The position numbers and the translations under genes were made by a program. From Cristatella mucedo (lineage: Eukaryota; Bryozoa; Phylactolaemata; Cristatellidae): 42,500 nt of DNA. How positions within the stretch are numbered: position 1 is the first letter of the stretch; every line of letters begins with the position of its first letter. The stretch lies in assembly GCA_009760855.2 (NCBI GenBank), contig WPIO01000049.1, positions 1,862,501 through 1,905,000 on the forward strand. The letters run 5' to 3'. Positions 31,774 through 41,555 of the stretch are shown here, piece after piece. The notes under the pieces are model-generated. The model searched no databases, had not been told where the DNA came from, and saw only the letters and a program-made list of their open reading frames with translations.

Positions 31774-32559
31774 GGTCTCCAAAATGGCTATAAGCGAAGT
31801 TAAGTCATATCAACGGGGATGGAATAGCTTTTGGCAAGGTTTGCCATGCTGCTCCCAGGTCAACAATGAAGAATCGCTCAGCGCCGAGTACACATTGAAT
31901 CTGCTTTCTGTCAGCCACGCCTCTCATGTCCGCCTCCAGCTGGGCTGGAGAGAAAAGTTCCCGAAAGCGAGCGAATTGTACAAGCGACGGATGCAAGCAA
32001 GGTTATACTGTGGTTTGATTCCGGACCTAGACTCTTTCATTACTACCTCATGGGAGGGCAGCGGTGGCGAGTCTTTCGACTAGGTATACACTCTGCATCA
32101 AAGATGGGGCAGGCGAACTTCAAAGACAGGTAGATAGAAGCATGAACATGCATGATCAAATGCCAAAAGCATAATTCAGAGCGGTTTATGTGCTGAAGAA
32201 CTTTGAAATGAAAAGAGTGATCGCTTAGAATATAGATGGATCGGTGGCTCCAAGATATTCATGGCAACAGACCAAGCTCAAACGGTAGATCTATTGCTGC
32301 ATTACCAGCGGTCGGGGTAGAGCATGCAACAAGACCACGCAGTAAGCTAATACCGAGAGTTTCTTTTTCTGTACGAAAGTTTTATTTTTTAATGGAATTG
32401 AATTTTAGAAAGATTGCGCTATGTAGTCGTTTCATTACGTACGCTGCATCTTGTCGATCTAATCAATAAGCATGCTCCAGGTTTCATTTCTGTGCAAATG
32501 AACCGCTGCACCGCTGCACGTGTGCTTTGATTCCTCACAACATTTGAGCACGTCGAACT
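31774..32559. other. No gene recognised
   Basis: A 99-codon plus frame at 31784-32083 has mixed composition and no motif I can name. Nothing else seen. Confidence 0.35.
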
Positions 32560-33215
32560 CCCTCAAATCTCTTGCTCCAAGTCCTGCTGACTTGAAAGGC
32601 AGCAAATATCCTTGAGTTGAATTACTAAGAAAATCAACTTAATCATTACTGGTTTACCTCAAAATTGGAAAGCGTAACCCTCAAATGGGCTTGGTCAGCT
32701 TATTTTCGGTAGCGTCTGCCAGCAAAAATCTGGGTGCCCTGTCTTCAAGCAACCTTTCAATAGATGACGGTACAAACTCCGCAAGTCTGCATACCTTCAG
32801 CCAAGTAGGATTAACAAAAATCTGGCTTGCTTAGATGAGGATATCACAGCCAAGCTGATCCACGCACTTATGACTGCTGCCTTTCTAGGCTTCGGTAACT
32901 CATTACAGGTATATCTTCTAGTGTGTCTAATAAGACGCTTACTGTTGGTGCAAAACTCTGCAACTGCGACTTTAACTGCATCTCACCGACCTGGACTGGC
33001 TCTAGAACAAGCAGCATATGTACTGAATTCAAGGTTGGGTCACTTAATTTTAGGATTTTTATTCTCTTGCCTTCACGTCCTATCTATGCAATATACATCA
33101 TCAGGCTGTTAATCAAAGTACAATACTAGCTGCAGTGCTAGCATGGAATCATGTGGAGACCATGCCTTCAATTTCTATGCTCCCAAAGCCCGGAAATCAT
33201 TCATGACTGATGACG
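32560..33215 (+). mobile_element. Old, diverged beta LINE fragment
   Basis: It still follows the beta RT (tcaaaattggaaagcgtaac; cttactgttggtgcaaaact; tctatgctcccaaagcccgg) but with many changes. It runs tail-first into an inverted beta copy. Confidence 0.7.
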
Positions 33216-33615
33216 ATAATAATAATGCACTCGATAAAGTGCCCTCAGAGAACTCAATCTCTTTCTAGGCGCTTTACATTTGCTGCGAAGGAAATACGAT
33301 TGAATGGTGAGTGGTACATAAACAACATGAATAACATGGTTAGGGGTGACATGCACAAGGTCAGCATGCAAGTGTGGTTAGTTGCAGAATGCAGTGTCAG
33401 GACGCACAAGTACATAAAGGAAAAATCACAGGGATCCAATAAATGCTGTGATAAATAGGTGCATTTTAAATTTCTTTTTAAATGTGATCAAGTCAGAGGA
33501 CGTCATGATGCAAGTCGGGAGTGAGATGCAGGCTTTTGGAGCGTACGAACTAAATGCACCGTCTCCAAAGGATTTGAGATTTGTAGGAGGTATAGGTAAA
33601 GAGTTAGACAGATGA
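33216..33615 (-). mobile_element. Beta LINE 3' part, inverted
   Basis: Starts aataataatgcactcgataa, has the reversed hairpin tail, the gtgacatgcacaaggtcagc 3' UTR block, and ends within RT codons near 33615. Confidence 0.84.
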
Positions 33616-34586
33616 CGAGAAAGAATCTACGAACCCAGCGGTTTCTCATGGCATTTGGTTCGTCCTTATAGGTTTTTATTTAGGTACTTCCTCTATGCTC
33701 ATTATTGCTAACTTATTTATATGATTCATTTGCAGTGTATTTTAAGTTCATACAGTGAGATACAGTTATTATGGGCGCTATGCACATTTCTTATTATCTC
33801 TGCTTGAGAAATTTGAAATCATGCCGTCCACTCTTTTAATGTTGGTTTAATCTTCTAGTCGCCTCAGAATGATCTTTGACCAATGGAAACTCTGAGACCG
33901 CCAGGAATAAATGGGACGGATGACCGGGGCGATCTGACGCAGGAAAGTGCGATGACGTACTTATCGCGTAAGTGAGTGCACAATTTCTGCTGAATTCTCA
34001 AAAGGTGCGTAGCTGTCGAGGATCCTTGAATTTCTGGATGAACTGTATTTAATAAGTGGATCGTGGAGTGCGAGCATGTTGCTCTTGGCTAGGGCCAGAG
34101 AACGCTCTGTTGCAGTCATCACCACCGCAATTAAGCATCTTGCACTGAAGCAGGCAGTCATTCATAGCAACTATAGTGCAGCTTCTGTAGACTGAATGAC
34201 AGTAGAAACGACTCCTTATGACTAGCCGAATCGTTTTCGTCATCAATATAGACCTAGACCATTGATTTACTCCGTCAAACGTACCGTCGCTTCAGATTAC
34301 AGCCCAGATCTTATCAATCTTACACCTCTGTAATCTTTTTGCAATCAAGTTCCCGTTGGCTTAGAGCCAGCTGTAGCCACTGGACCTCGCCTCTCATAAA
34401 CCTACAAGAAGGAGCGAGAGGAAATGGGTAAGAGAATGATAGGTGGGGTAAAGTGAGGGTGAGAGGTATGGGTGAGAGAGAGGTATCGCGGGAAGCCGCC
34501 CGACACACTCCCACAAAGCGTCTCAGCCGAGAGCATCGAAACTGCCGCATAGCATCTCTTCTCACTAATGCATACATAACGTACAT
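33616..34586. other. No gene recognised
   Basis: About 970 nt, moderately AT-rich. Frames of 65-88 codons show no motif. Nothing nameable seen. Confidence 0.4.
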
Positions 34587-34725
34587 AATTTATTTGTATA
34601 GCACCCTAAGATAACGTAATATCTATTCAGGCTCTTCACATATGCCACGGGGCTCGAGCCCACGACCTTGGGCAGACGTCGGTAAAAGAGCGAGCACCTT
34701 AACGCTCGCTGGCTCCCCATCAGGC
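34587..34725 (-). mobile_element. tRNA-headed SINE, type B
   Basis: On the minus strand: gcgttaaggtgctcgctctt, then cgtgggctcgagccccgtgg (B-box), then atatgtgaagagcctgaata and ttatcttagggtgctataca, the LINE-like tail. Confidence 0.8.
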
Positions 34726-35155
34726 ACCCTATCAACTTCTCGCTCATATTTAGGTCCTTCAAATCTCGAGCTTTTGTCTACCTACCTTGAATTGTTCCTA
34801 ATCAGATTTCTCGTTGTACCTCGCCATTCTGACTTTAGCTGTTTGATTTTTCCTCTGCTAACTTCAAATCCCTTTCGAACGGTACCCTTTGTTACTAAGC
34901 TAAAAGCATAGAAGTAAATACCGACTGACATCACGCTGTCGTCCGAGTTAACGCGATTAAACAAGAAACTAAAAACGATCTTGTCCTCACAAACTTTCCT
35001 CCTTCCGAGTGAATAGCCCTTTTGTATGCCTCCACGTCCTGAAACTGTGCTTGTCATGACTAACAAATTCGCATGTTTAAAGTGCCCAGTAAGAGATTTG
35101 GTTCTCTTGGACGCTGTATACATATTGTTACTACTTATTATTACTATTATTCGTC
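34726..35155 (+). mobile_element. Diverged beta LINE fragment with tail
   Basis: Weak beta RT similarity from about 34750 (aggtccttcaaatctcgagc), and a clearer tail at 35077-35155 (taaagtgcccagtaagagat, then TTA-rich). Confidence 0.6.
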
Positions 35156-35433
35156 TTATTTTATGAATAACTATCCCAGCCATGGTCTAGGTTCTCCCTG
35201 GCATAATCCTGGCTCAGCTCATGCCAGTATTATGCACTGAGTAGTTGATTCAATAGAAACTGCCAGTTTTTCAGGCCTCACCACGATTTTGCATCGAAAA
35301 AGCGACCAGCAGCGTGCGGGAAGAAGAGCTAGGAAAAAGGAAGGAGCTGGAAAGGAAGATTTCGGTCCGGCTGGTGGGCAACGGGTATCAGAAGTGCTAA
35401 GGAAAATAGCATCGGACTAGAAGCCGAGCAGCA

Positions 35434-35699
35434 GGAGGAGCAGAAGGGGCAGAGCAGAAGGAGCAGAGCAGGAGGAGGTGCAGCAGCAGAGTAAAAGGAG
35501 GAGCAGAAGGGGCAGAGCAGAAGGAGCAGAGCAGGAGGAGGTGCAGCAGCAGAGTAAAAGGAGGAGCAGAAGGGGCAGAGCAGAAGGAGCAGAGCAGGAG
35601 GAGGTGCAGCAGCAGAGTAAAAGGAGGAGCAGAAGGGGAAAAGGAGCAAAAACAGAGATGTAGCAGTGGAGCAGTAAGCGGGGCAGCAGGACGAGGAGA

Positions 35700-35739
<40 letters not shown>

Positions 35740-35742
35740 ATA
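35434..35742. repeat. 63-bp minisatellite followed by (GGAGCA)n
   Basis: Purine-rich repeat with an exact 63-bp period: cagaagg recurs at 35441, 35504, 35567 and 35630 (about 3.2 units). A (GGAGCA)n run follows at about 35698-35740. The period is a multiple of three, so all frames stay open, which explains the long minus-strand open frames here. Confidence 0.93.
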
Positions 35743-36455
35743 GGAGGAGCTGCAGCAGCACCAGGGGGAGCAGGACTGGGAGCAATACGCAGCTGACGCC
35801 GCGAGAGACGCCACCGGGATATTGGTCGTATCAAATAAACCGTCACGAATATTGTAGATAACTCTAATTTTCTATAGCAGTGAAAAGTCATAAGAACATC
35901 CAAATTTGCTTTAGAAGGAGGCCCGAGAGTCCGCTGACCTAACGAATTGGCCCCCACTGCACCGGACGATCTAGCAATTCTTTCTTAAAGTTGCAAAATC
36001 TAAATTGAAGGAAAAAGGAAAGAATACTTATTTGACAGCACACGATAACTATGAATAATCTACATAACTCCATGAAAGCACAAATACAGAATAAAGTAGG
36101 CAGCTCATTCTTGGTATGAGTATGGCTACCTTAAACCAAAGCTCTAGTTAGTAGGTATCGAATTTATATATCTTTGCATGCACATTCTTTAATTTTTTGC
36201 CCTTTGTAGATTTTTAAAAATTAATTTGTATAACTCTTTATGACTTACGCGAAGAGAATATGAATGCAGTAGTGCGTGAGCTCTCTTCGATTGGTCAGTG
36301 ACCGCTAGAGAGTCAGCGGTCACTATCATTCCCGCCGACCAGCCGAGCGGCAGCGTGAAGTTCCCAATTGTTCTTCGCGATCGGCGATCGAATCCCCATC
36401 GATTGCTGGCCATTTCGAACGGCCACCAGAGCAGCGCCCTCTTTCCCTCTTGCAG
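35743..36455. other. No gene recognised; inverted repeat at 36296-36323
   Basis: It contains arms agtgaccgct/agcggtcact at 36296-36323 with an 8-nt loop. It may be an intron of the tentative plus-strand membrane protein that follows. Confidence 0.4.
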
Positions 36456-36531
36456 TCGGAGTCTGTGCGGCCATTGTTGTGCTGCTGGTTCTGATCGTCG
36501 CGCTCTTCTGTCGGAATTCGATACGCTCAAA
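36456..36531 (+). CDS. Tentative exon encoding a single transmembrane helix
   Basis: A 76-nt exon with strong acceptor ctctttccctcttgcAG and donor CAAA/GTAAGA, phase 1 to 2. It encodes GVCAAIVVLLVLIVALFCRN then SIRSK: about 17 hydrophobic residues followed by a basic stop-transfer segment, typical of a type I membrane protein. The extracellular exons were not found to the left. Identity unknown. The case is the splice signals plus a helix unlikely by chance in such GC-rich sequence. Confidence 0.45.
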
Positions 36532-36884
36532 GTAAGAGGCGAACATCGTCTGCCCGAGCCGGGCGGCATCGGCGGCTTCGGCGGCGGCTTCGGCGGCTTC
36601 GGCGGCTTCGGCGGCGCTCGCTCGCTCTTGGCCACTGGTTGTCGCTTGGTTGTCGCTTGTCTTGGTTGTCGCTTGTCCACTCTCCCTTACCGAGCCGAGC
36701 AGCGCCTCGCTCTCGAAAGAGGAGCGCACCACCGACTACACTTGGCCGCTGCCCCTCGGCGTTCGGTCCGAAGCTCGTGTCTCACTCGAAGCCACATCCG
36801 TCACGTGGCCACGCGGTCGAACCCTTCGCTTGACTATCACGTTTCCGAGCGCGCTCGCACTCATCCGTCCGCTCTCGTCCGCAG

Positions 36885-37091
36885 GATGGCAGCGGCGAGG
36901 GCGCACGCTGCCGCACAACGAGCGTCCGAAGCGCACCGGAGCACGGTCCAAACGGCGCGATCGACGGCGGCTACAGCGGCTACAGTCAGGAGAGCGAGTG
37001 GCGCCGCCGACGGAGGCGGCGAAGGACGCGATCGAGTGGCGGCGGCGGCGGCGAGCAGGCGTGGCTCTCGAAGGGAGAGCAAGAGCCTTGG
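36885..37091 (+). CDS. Tentative cytoplasmic-tail exon of the membrane protein
   Basis: Acceptor gctctcgtccgcAG, phase 2, matching the transmembrane exon; donor TTGG/GTGAGT, phase 2. In that phase it encodes an Ala/Arg/Ser-rich tail (MAAARAHAAAQRASEAHRST). A second frame is also open and reads GPNGAIDGGYSGYSQESEW, so the frame choice is not secure. Confidence 0.33.
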
Positions 37092-37194
37092 GTGAGTCGC
37101 AGCAGCCCGCTGAGGCGCTCGAACTTCCGCCCACGGCGCAGCTTCAAAGTCCGCAGCACCGGCGGCATTCTGGGCGCGAACCTGCGCTTGGCAG

Positions 37195-37423
37195 CCCCCC
37201 ATTTCCGATCTCTTCGCCCGCATCGCTCGCTACCCTATCGCCGTCATCGTCGGCGACGAGCCGCGCCTCCGGGGGTGAGCCTCGCCGACCTCTGGCGCCG
37301 AGCGTCGCGAATTTTCGAAGCTGCCTATGGAGCCGGCGTTCGTTTGCTTCCAGGCCCGGGCGATCGGATGGCAAGCCGTCGAGCGACGTCCGCGAGTCCG
37401 GCAGCAATCGTCCCGAAAAGTAA
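37195..37423 (+). CDS. Tentative last exon of the membrane protein
   Basis: Acceptor cctgcgcttggcAG, phase 2, matching the previous donor. It encodes PPFPISSPASLATLSPSSSA and ends SDGKPSSDVRESGSNRPEK with stop TAA at 37421-37423. The stop overlaps a possible donor (GAAAA/GTAAGC), so the protein may continue instead. Confidence 0.3.
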
Positions 37424-38257
37424 GCCGGTACAGTCGTGACGCGCGAGGCCGTTGGCTGCAACCGTGGCCGAAAGTCGGAGGCTCGCTTTCGAACGACGTC
37501 TCAAAGCAAGCGACGTCACTCGTGGCTAGCTTCTGCATAAGGAACGTGTGCGTCGAATCGATAGTGTCGACGCCCAGCCACCCGACAACTTCCTGTATGC
37601 TGCTGGCCTTCGACCGGCGAGGTGTTCAGTTGGCAGCGAGCGAGCGAGCGCCGAGATCGAAGCCGATTTGATCGCGAGCGCCGAGGCCGCAAGTAGCCGA
37701 AACGAGTGCACCCAGCTACGTCGAACGCTGGGCTCGACGTCATGGCCGCTTAGCGTTAGCTTTCTGGGCAATGCAGGGTCGCTTTATCAGAGCTATGGGT
37801 GGCACAGATCTGGCAGCCTGCCATTTCGGTTCGAGTCGTGCTAGAGGTAGAATACGTTAAACGGTCAACTGAGGCTACGTACGACGACGGCTTAATGAAG
37901 GCGATGACCTAACGAGAGATATTTCTCGTCGTAGATGCTTTGCTTCTGCTAGAAAAGCTCCAATCGTACGCTGTTGACGTTGAGAAAGGCTCAACTCGCG
38001 AGAGCAGGCGAGACCTTGAGGCAGTCGGAAGCTATATTCGACGAGAGCGGACTTATGCATAGCGCTGAGTGAAGAATCGCTGCAACCATCGGAATCCGAT
38101 CAATGTCCGCCGTGGGGTTGACGAAGGGGCTCTAATTACAGCACCCGAATGCAATGAAAGGGCTTTACGAAGTAGCTGTGCCTCGGGTCCATGTGCGGGT
38201 CCATGCTCGATATTCGACCAGTCTCCTTGAGCATTTGGTGGCATTTGTAGCGGATCT
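37424..38257. other. No gene recognised
   Basis: About 830 nt, CpG-rich to 37800. Several open frames on both strands but none with recognisable content. Confidence 0.4.
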
Positions 38258-38775
38258 GACAAGCAATCGGACGGCTAGCGGATTGGATCAAACAAGCAGT
38301 CGGACAGCAAACTGAGCGGATAAGACAAGCAGTATGGCTGCAAGCTTAGCGTATCGGATGAGCAGTCGGACGGCAAGCGGAGCGGATCGGACGAGCAGTC
38401 GGACATCGGATAGGATCGAATGAGCAATAGGACGGCAAACGGATTGGATCTGACGAGCAGTTGGATAGAAAGCGGATCGGACGAGCAGTCAGACAGGAAG
38501 CGGATTGGATCAGACGAGCATGTCGGATAGCAAGTGGAGCGGATAAGACAAGCAGTGGGGTGGCAAGCTGAGCGGATCGGACGAGCAGTTGGACGGCAAG
38601 CGGAGCGGATCGGACGAGCAGTCGGACATCGGATAGGATCGAATGAGCAGTAGGACGGCAAACGGATTGGATCTGACGAGCAGTTGGATAGAAAGCGGAT
38701 CGGACGAGCAGTCAGACAGGAAGCGGATCGGATTGGACGAGCATGTCGGATAGCAAGTGGAGCGGATCGGGCGAC
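38258..38775. repeat. Tandem satellite with a higher-order period
   Basis: Degenerate repeats of roughly 33 bp built on gcggatcggacgagcagtcg. A longer block, starting gtcggacatcggataggatc, recurs at 38398 and 38621, giving a 223-bp higher-order period. Confidence 0.9.
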
Positions 38776-38999
38776 CGAGTAGTGCGTCCTCGAAAATGAG
38801 CAGGGTGAAGAGATTTATTTTTCGGTCATGGAACCGATTTGCTTCGACTGAAGAGGAGCAGTATTGAAGTCCTACTGCACGATATACTGAATAAGTTTGG
38901 ATCGGATGGCATAAGTCAGAGCAAGCTTGGTTCGGGTAGTCACTAGAAGCATTTCGGCAGAGCTGCTTTTCCTAGGTGATTTAAATACACAAATATGTA

Positions 39000-39145
39000 T
39001 ATTTGTGTAGCGCCCTAAGAGAACTCAATAATCTAAATTCAGGCGCTCCACATACGCCAAGGTTCTCGAGAAAACGACCTCGGTCGTCGAATGCATGCAC
39101 CTTTACTTGGGTTGTCCAAGGCAAACACCTTGACCGAAGGGCCAA
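39000..39145 (-). mobile_element. tRNA-headed SINE, type B, degenerate
   Basis: The tail is clear on the minus strand (tatgtggagcgcctgaattt; gagttctcttagggcgctac); the head and B-box are worn (cgaccgaggtcgttttctcg). The end lies in a palindrome, tacacaaata/tatttgtgta, near 38987-39009. Confidence 0.75.
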
Positions 39146-39472
39146 ACTGGCGAACGCGGGGTCTCGTTCTTACAGGTCCGAGCTGACCCAGTGCAAGGCG
39201 GCGACAGACGGCATTCTGACGTCTTCGAGCCGATCAGCAAGGAGCGCAAAGCAGCTCGCAGCTTGTAAACCTTTGCGGCGCCAGTGCCGCTCGCTGCGGA
39301 CTTGGCCCCACGAAATTAGGGATGTGCCAGGTGTGCAGGCGAAAGTGCTGACTTTCGGCGCGGCCAGCGCGGTCCAGCACGTCTCGGCACGAGCTGCAAC
39401 CCGGGCAGCTCTGGAAACCACCGCCGAGCCGTGTGGTGCGTACCGTAGCGTTTCACTTTCCTCCGGAAAGTC
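39146..39472. other. No gene recognised
   Basis: About 330 nt with open frames on both strands and no recognisable content. A CT tract follows at 39473-39512. Confidence 0.4.
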
Positions 39473-39512
39473 TCTCTCTCCCTCCCTCTCTCTCTCTCTC
39501 TCGCTCTCTCTG
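39473..39512. repeat. CT-rich microsatellite
   Basis: An imperfect CT run (tctctctctccctccctctc), immediately before the alpha LINE 3' end. Confidence 0.9.
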
Positions 39513-39513
39513 A

Positions 39514-40565
39514 TGTAATGTAATGTAATGCATCTCCGTCTGTAACTCCACAAAGTCATAAAGACCGTGTGGGTGTTACGCAGGAGAGTTTTGTATAGCG
39601 CACTCACAGCTTCAGCGGCTTTCGGTACGCATTCGGTAGCCAGCAAACTTCGTCTCACGCGACAAATAGAAGGTGGGAAGCATAGCAGAGTCAGGAGAGC
39701 AGTTGAGGTAGTCAGTAGCATGGAAGTAGCAGCTCAGGACCGCTGAAAAGGATGAGCCATAGTCGGCAGCAGGAGAGTAGTCGTCGTTGCGTAAGAATTG
39801 TGGAAGTGAGTTCCACAGTCTAGGACCTGCAGAGCTAAAGCTTCTGTCGCCAACGGTCTTTAAGCGGAGGAATGGAACAGCTAATTTATTGTCCACACAG
39901 GACCTGAGGGCGCGAAGAGGCTGAAACCGGTTCAGCAGCTCAGCTAGGTACGGAGCAGTCAAGCCGTGGTGGGCCTTGTGGGTCAGCGTGAGAACTTTGC
40001 TCTGTATCCGTTGCTCAACCGGCATCCATCCTAGCTCTTTTAGCAAAGGAGACACGTGGTCAAAGCTCTGGGACTTGACTAGCCTTGCAGCCATATTCAT
40101 AGTCAACTGCAGTGGCATAATAGCTTTCTTTGGCAGCCCAGCCAAAAGAGAATTACAGTAATCAAGCCGAGAGAGAACTAAGGAGCTAGTTATATTTTTT
40201 GCAAGCCACTGTGGAAGACAGCTCCTAATCTTGGATAGGGATCGGACGCGATGGCTAGCTGTAGAAGCAGTCTTCTGAATGAAGCTTTTAAAATTGAGGC
40301 AGCTGTCAAAAACGACACCTAAATTTCGAGCACGTGATGATGGTCTCACAATGGCATCGCCTATTAGAAGAGCAAAGCCTTTCAATGTGAGCAGCAGTTC
40401 AGTTTTATCGTCATTTAGTTTCAAGAGTCTTAGGTTTAGTATGAATGGAGAACAGCAAGGGACTAAGTACAGACCCTTGAGGGACTCCACAGGTGACCGG
40501 TTTCGTGAGTGAGACCTAACCCCCACACGACACGGATTGAACACGATCCGACAAGTACGATTCAA
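39514..40565 (-). pseudogene. Family alpha LINE, RT with the catalytic block deleted
   Basis: A single open frame of 317 codons runs from 40565 to 39612: near NPCRVGVRSHSRNRSPVESL, then CCSPFILNL joins directly to RLLKLNDDKTELL. About 60 residues containing YADD are missing. The C-terminal blocks LVLSRLDYCNSLLAGLPKKA and GPRLWNSLPQFLRND are intact. The 3' end is atgtaatgtaatgcatctcc on the plus strand. No catalytic activity is possible. Confidence 0.88.
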
Positions 40566-41244
40566 ACCACGCCAGTGCTTTGTCTATCAGGATTCACGGA
40601 TGCCTGCACACAACGGCGTGCACTAACGCGCTAGCGAGAACGTGCACACACGGGCATGCGCCCTCACACGCATGCGCCTCTTTGGACTCGTGTGTGCAAG
40701 TGCGTGGATGCGCCGCGCTCTTTTGGAGGCTCGAACGTACGTGCGCGCTGCTGCTCTCCGATACCATTTTAGTTGCCATCTTGACGGAAGTGCGTCATAA
40801 TCGCCCGCAATATCTAAACTGTATGATTTTTCACTGCAAACGGCGGCTCCATTTGCGTGCGGAAGCGCCTTCTGTGTGTCCAGCTCACTCCGTGCAAAGT
40901 CGGCGCGATCCAAGACGGTCGATTTGAGCATACATTGAGCATATATGTCCATGGCCCCGCGTCACTGCCTATTCGCACCACGAGGCACATCCGTCTTGTC
41001 TACAAGGCGTGTTATTCTGTAGATCGGCGGGATCGCAGTCGCTGCTATACGGAGTCAACTGCCAAGCCTCGCTGGATAAGCTGGCTTACGAAAGGTAGTG
41101 CGTGCTTATTTGATGACGATGAGGCCAAGGCAAAGTAAACGGAATCGTTGCCTGATGCACCCCTCGGGCAGACTCGAGCGCAGGTCACGTGGCAGCTCCG
41201 CACGTTGGCATAAATGCCCCGCTGCCCGCCATTTTAGAGAAAAA
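40566..41244. other. Unassigned; possible promoter near the right end
   Basis: A 93-codon plus frame at 40857-41138 includes VHGPASLPIRTTRHIRLVYK. I do not recognise it. CACGTG-like and CpG-rich sequence leads to a YY1-like site next to the following exon. Confidence 0.35.
41228..41238 (-). promoter_or_regulatory. YY1-like promoter element
   Basis: On the minus strand this reads ctaaaatggcg, a match to the YY1 core AAnATGGCG that often lies at or just after transcription starts in animal promoters. It is 7 nt upstream of an ATG followed by a short open frame. Confidence 0.45.
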
Positions 41245-41311
41245 ATGAAGATTCTCATTAATTTAACCGGAAGGAGCAGCGGCTCCATAGACGTTCCTGA
41301 GCGGCAGCTTG
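41245..41311 (+). CDS. Tentative first coding exon, possibly of a ubiquitin-like protein
   Basis: ATG in context agagaaaaaATGA, then MKILINLTGRSSGSIDVPER and QLV, ending at the strong donor CTTGT/GTAAGT (phase 1 or 2 depending on the exact cut). The pattern M-K-I-x-I-x-L-x-G-R then x-V-P-x-x-x-L-V recalls the first two strands of ubiquitin-like domains such as UBL4A. I did not find the next exon in the remaining 1.2 kb. The family guess is weak. Confidence 0.33.
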
Positions 41312-41454
41312 TGTAAGTAACACTCGCTCGCTTTAGCTGCTGCTCGCGGCAGCTTACTGTTCCCCCGTGCTTCGACCATGCTTCCTTAGCTGCGACGATG
41401 TCCCTTTTAGCTACGACGATTGGTATGGCGACACTCAATGGCACCAAGTGCGAG

Positions 41455-41524
41455 AGAGAAATAGTGATAGATAAAGATAGAGATAGATAGATAAATAGAT
41501 AGATAGATATATAGATAGATAAAT

Positions 41525-41552
<28 letters not shown>
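41455..41552. repeat. (GATA)n and (GA)n microsatellite
   Basis: An imperfect GATA run at about 41466-41528 passes into GA at 41526-41552. Confidence 0.93.

Positions 41553-41555
<3 letters not shown>

Noticed and set aside
36298-36400. Calx-beta-like string VTIIPADQPSGSVKF
   Set aside because: It resembles the end of a Calx-beta domain, but part is encoded by an inverted repeat, no upstream part of the domain is present, and no donor gives the phase of the next exon.
36189-36680. Minus frame with a Pro-Lys-Pro repeat
   Set aside because: It is the antisense of a simple ggcttcggc repeat and lacks splice or start support.
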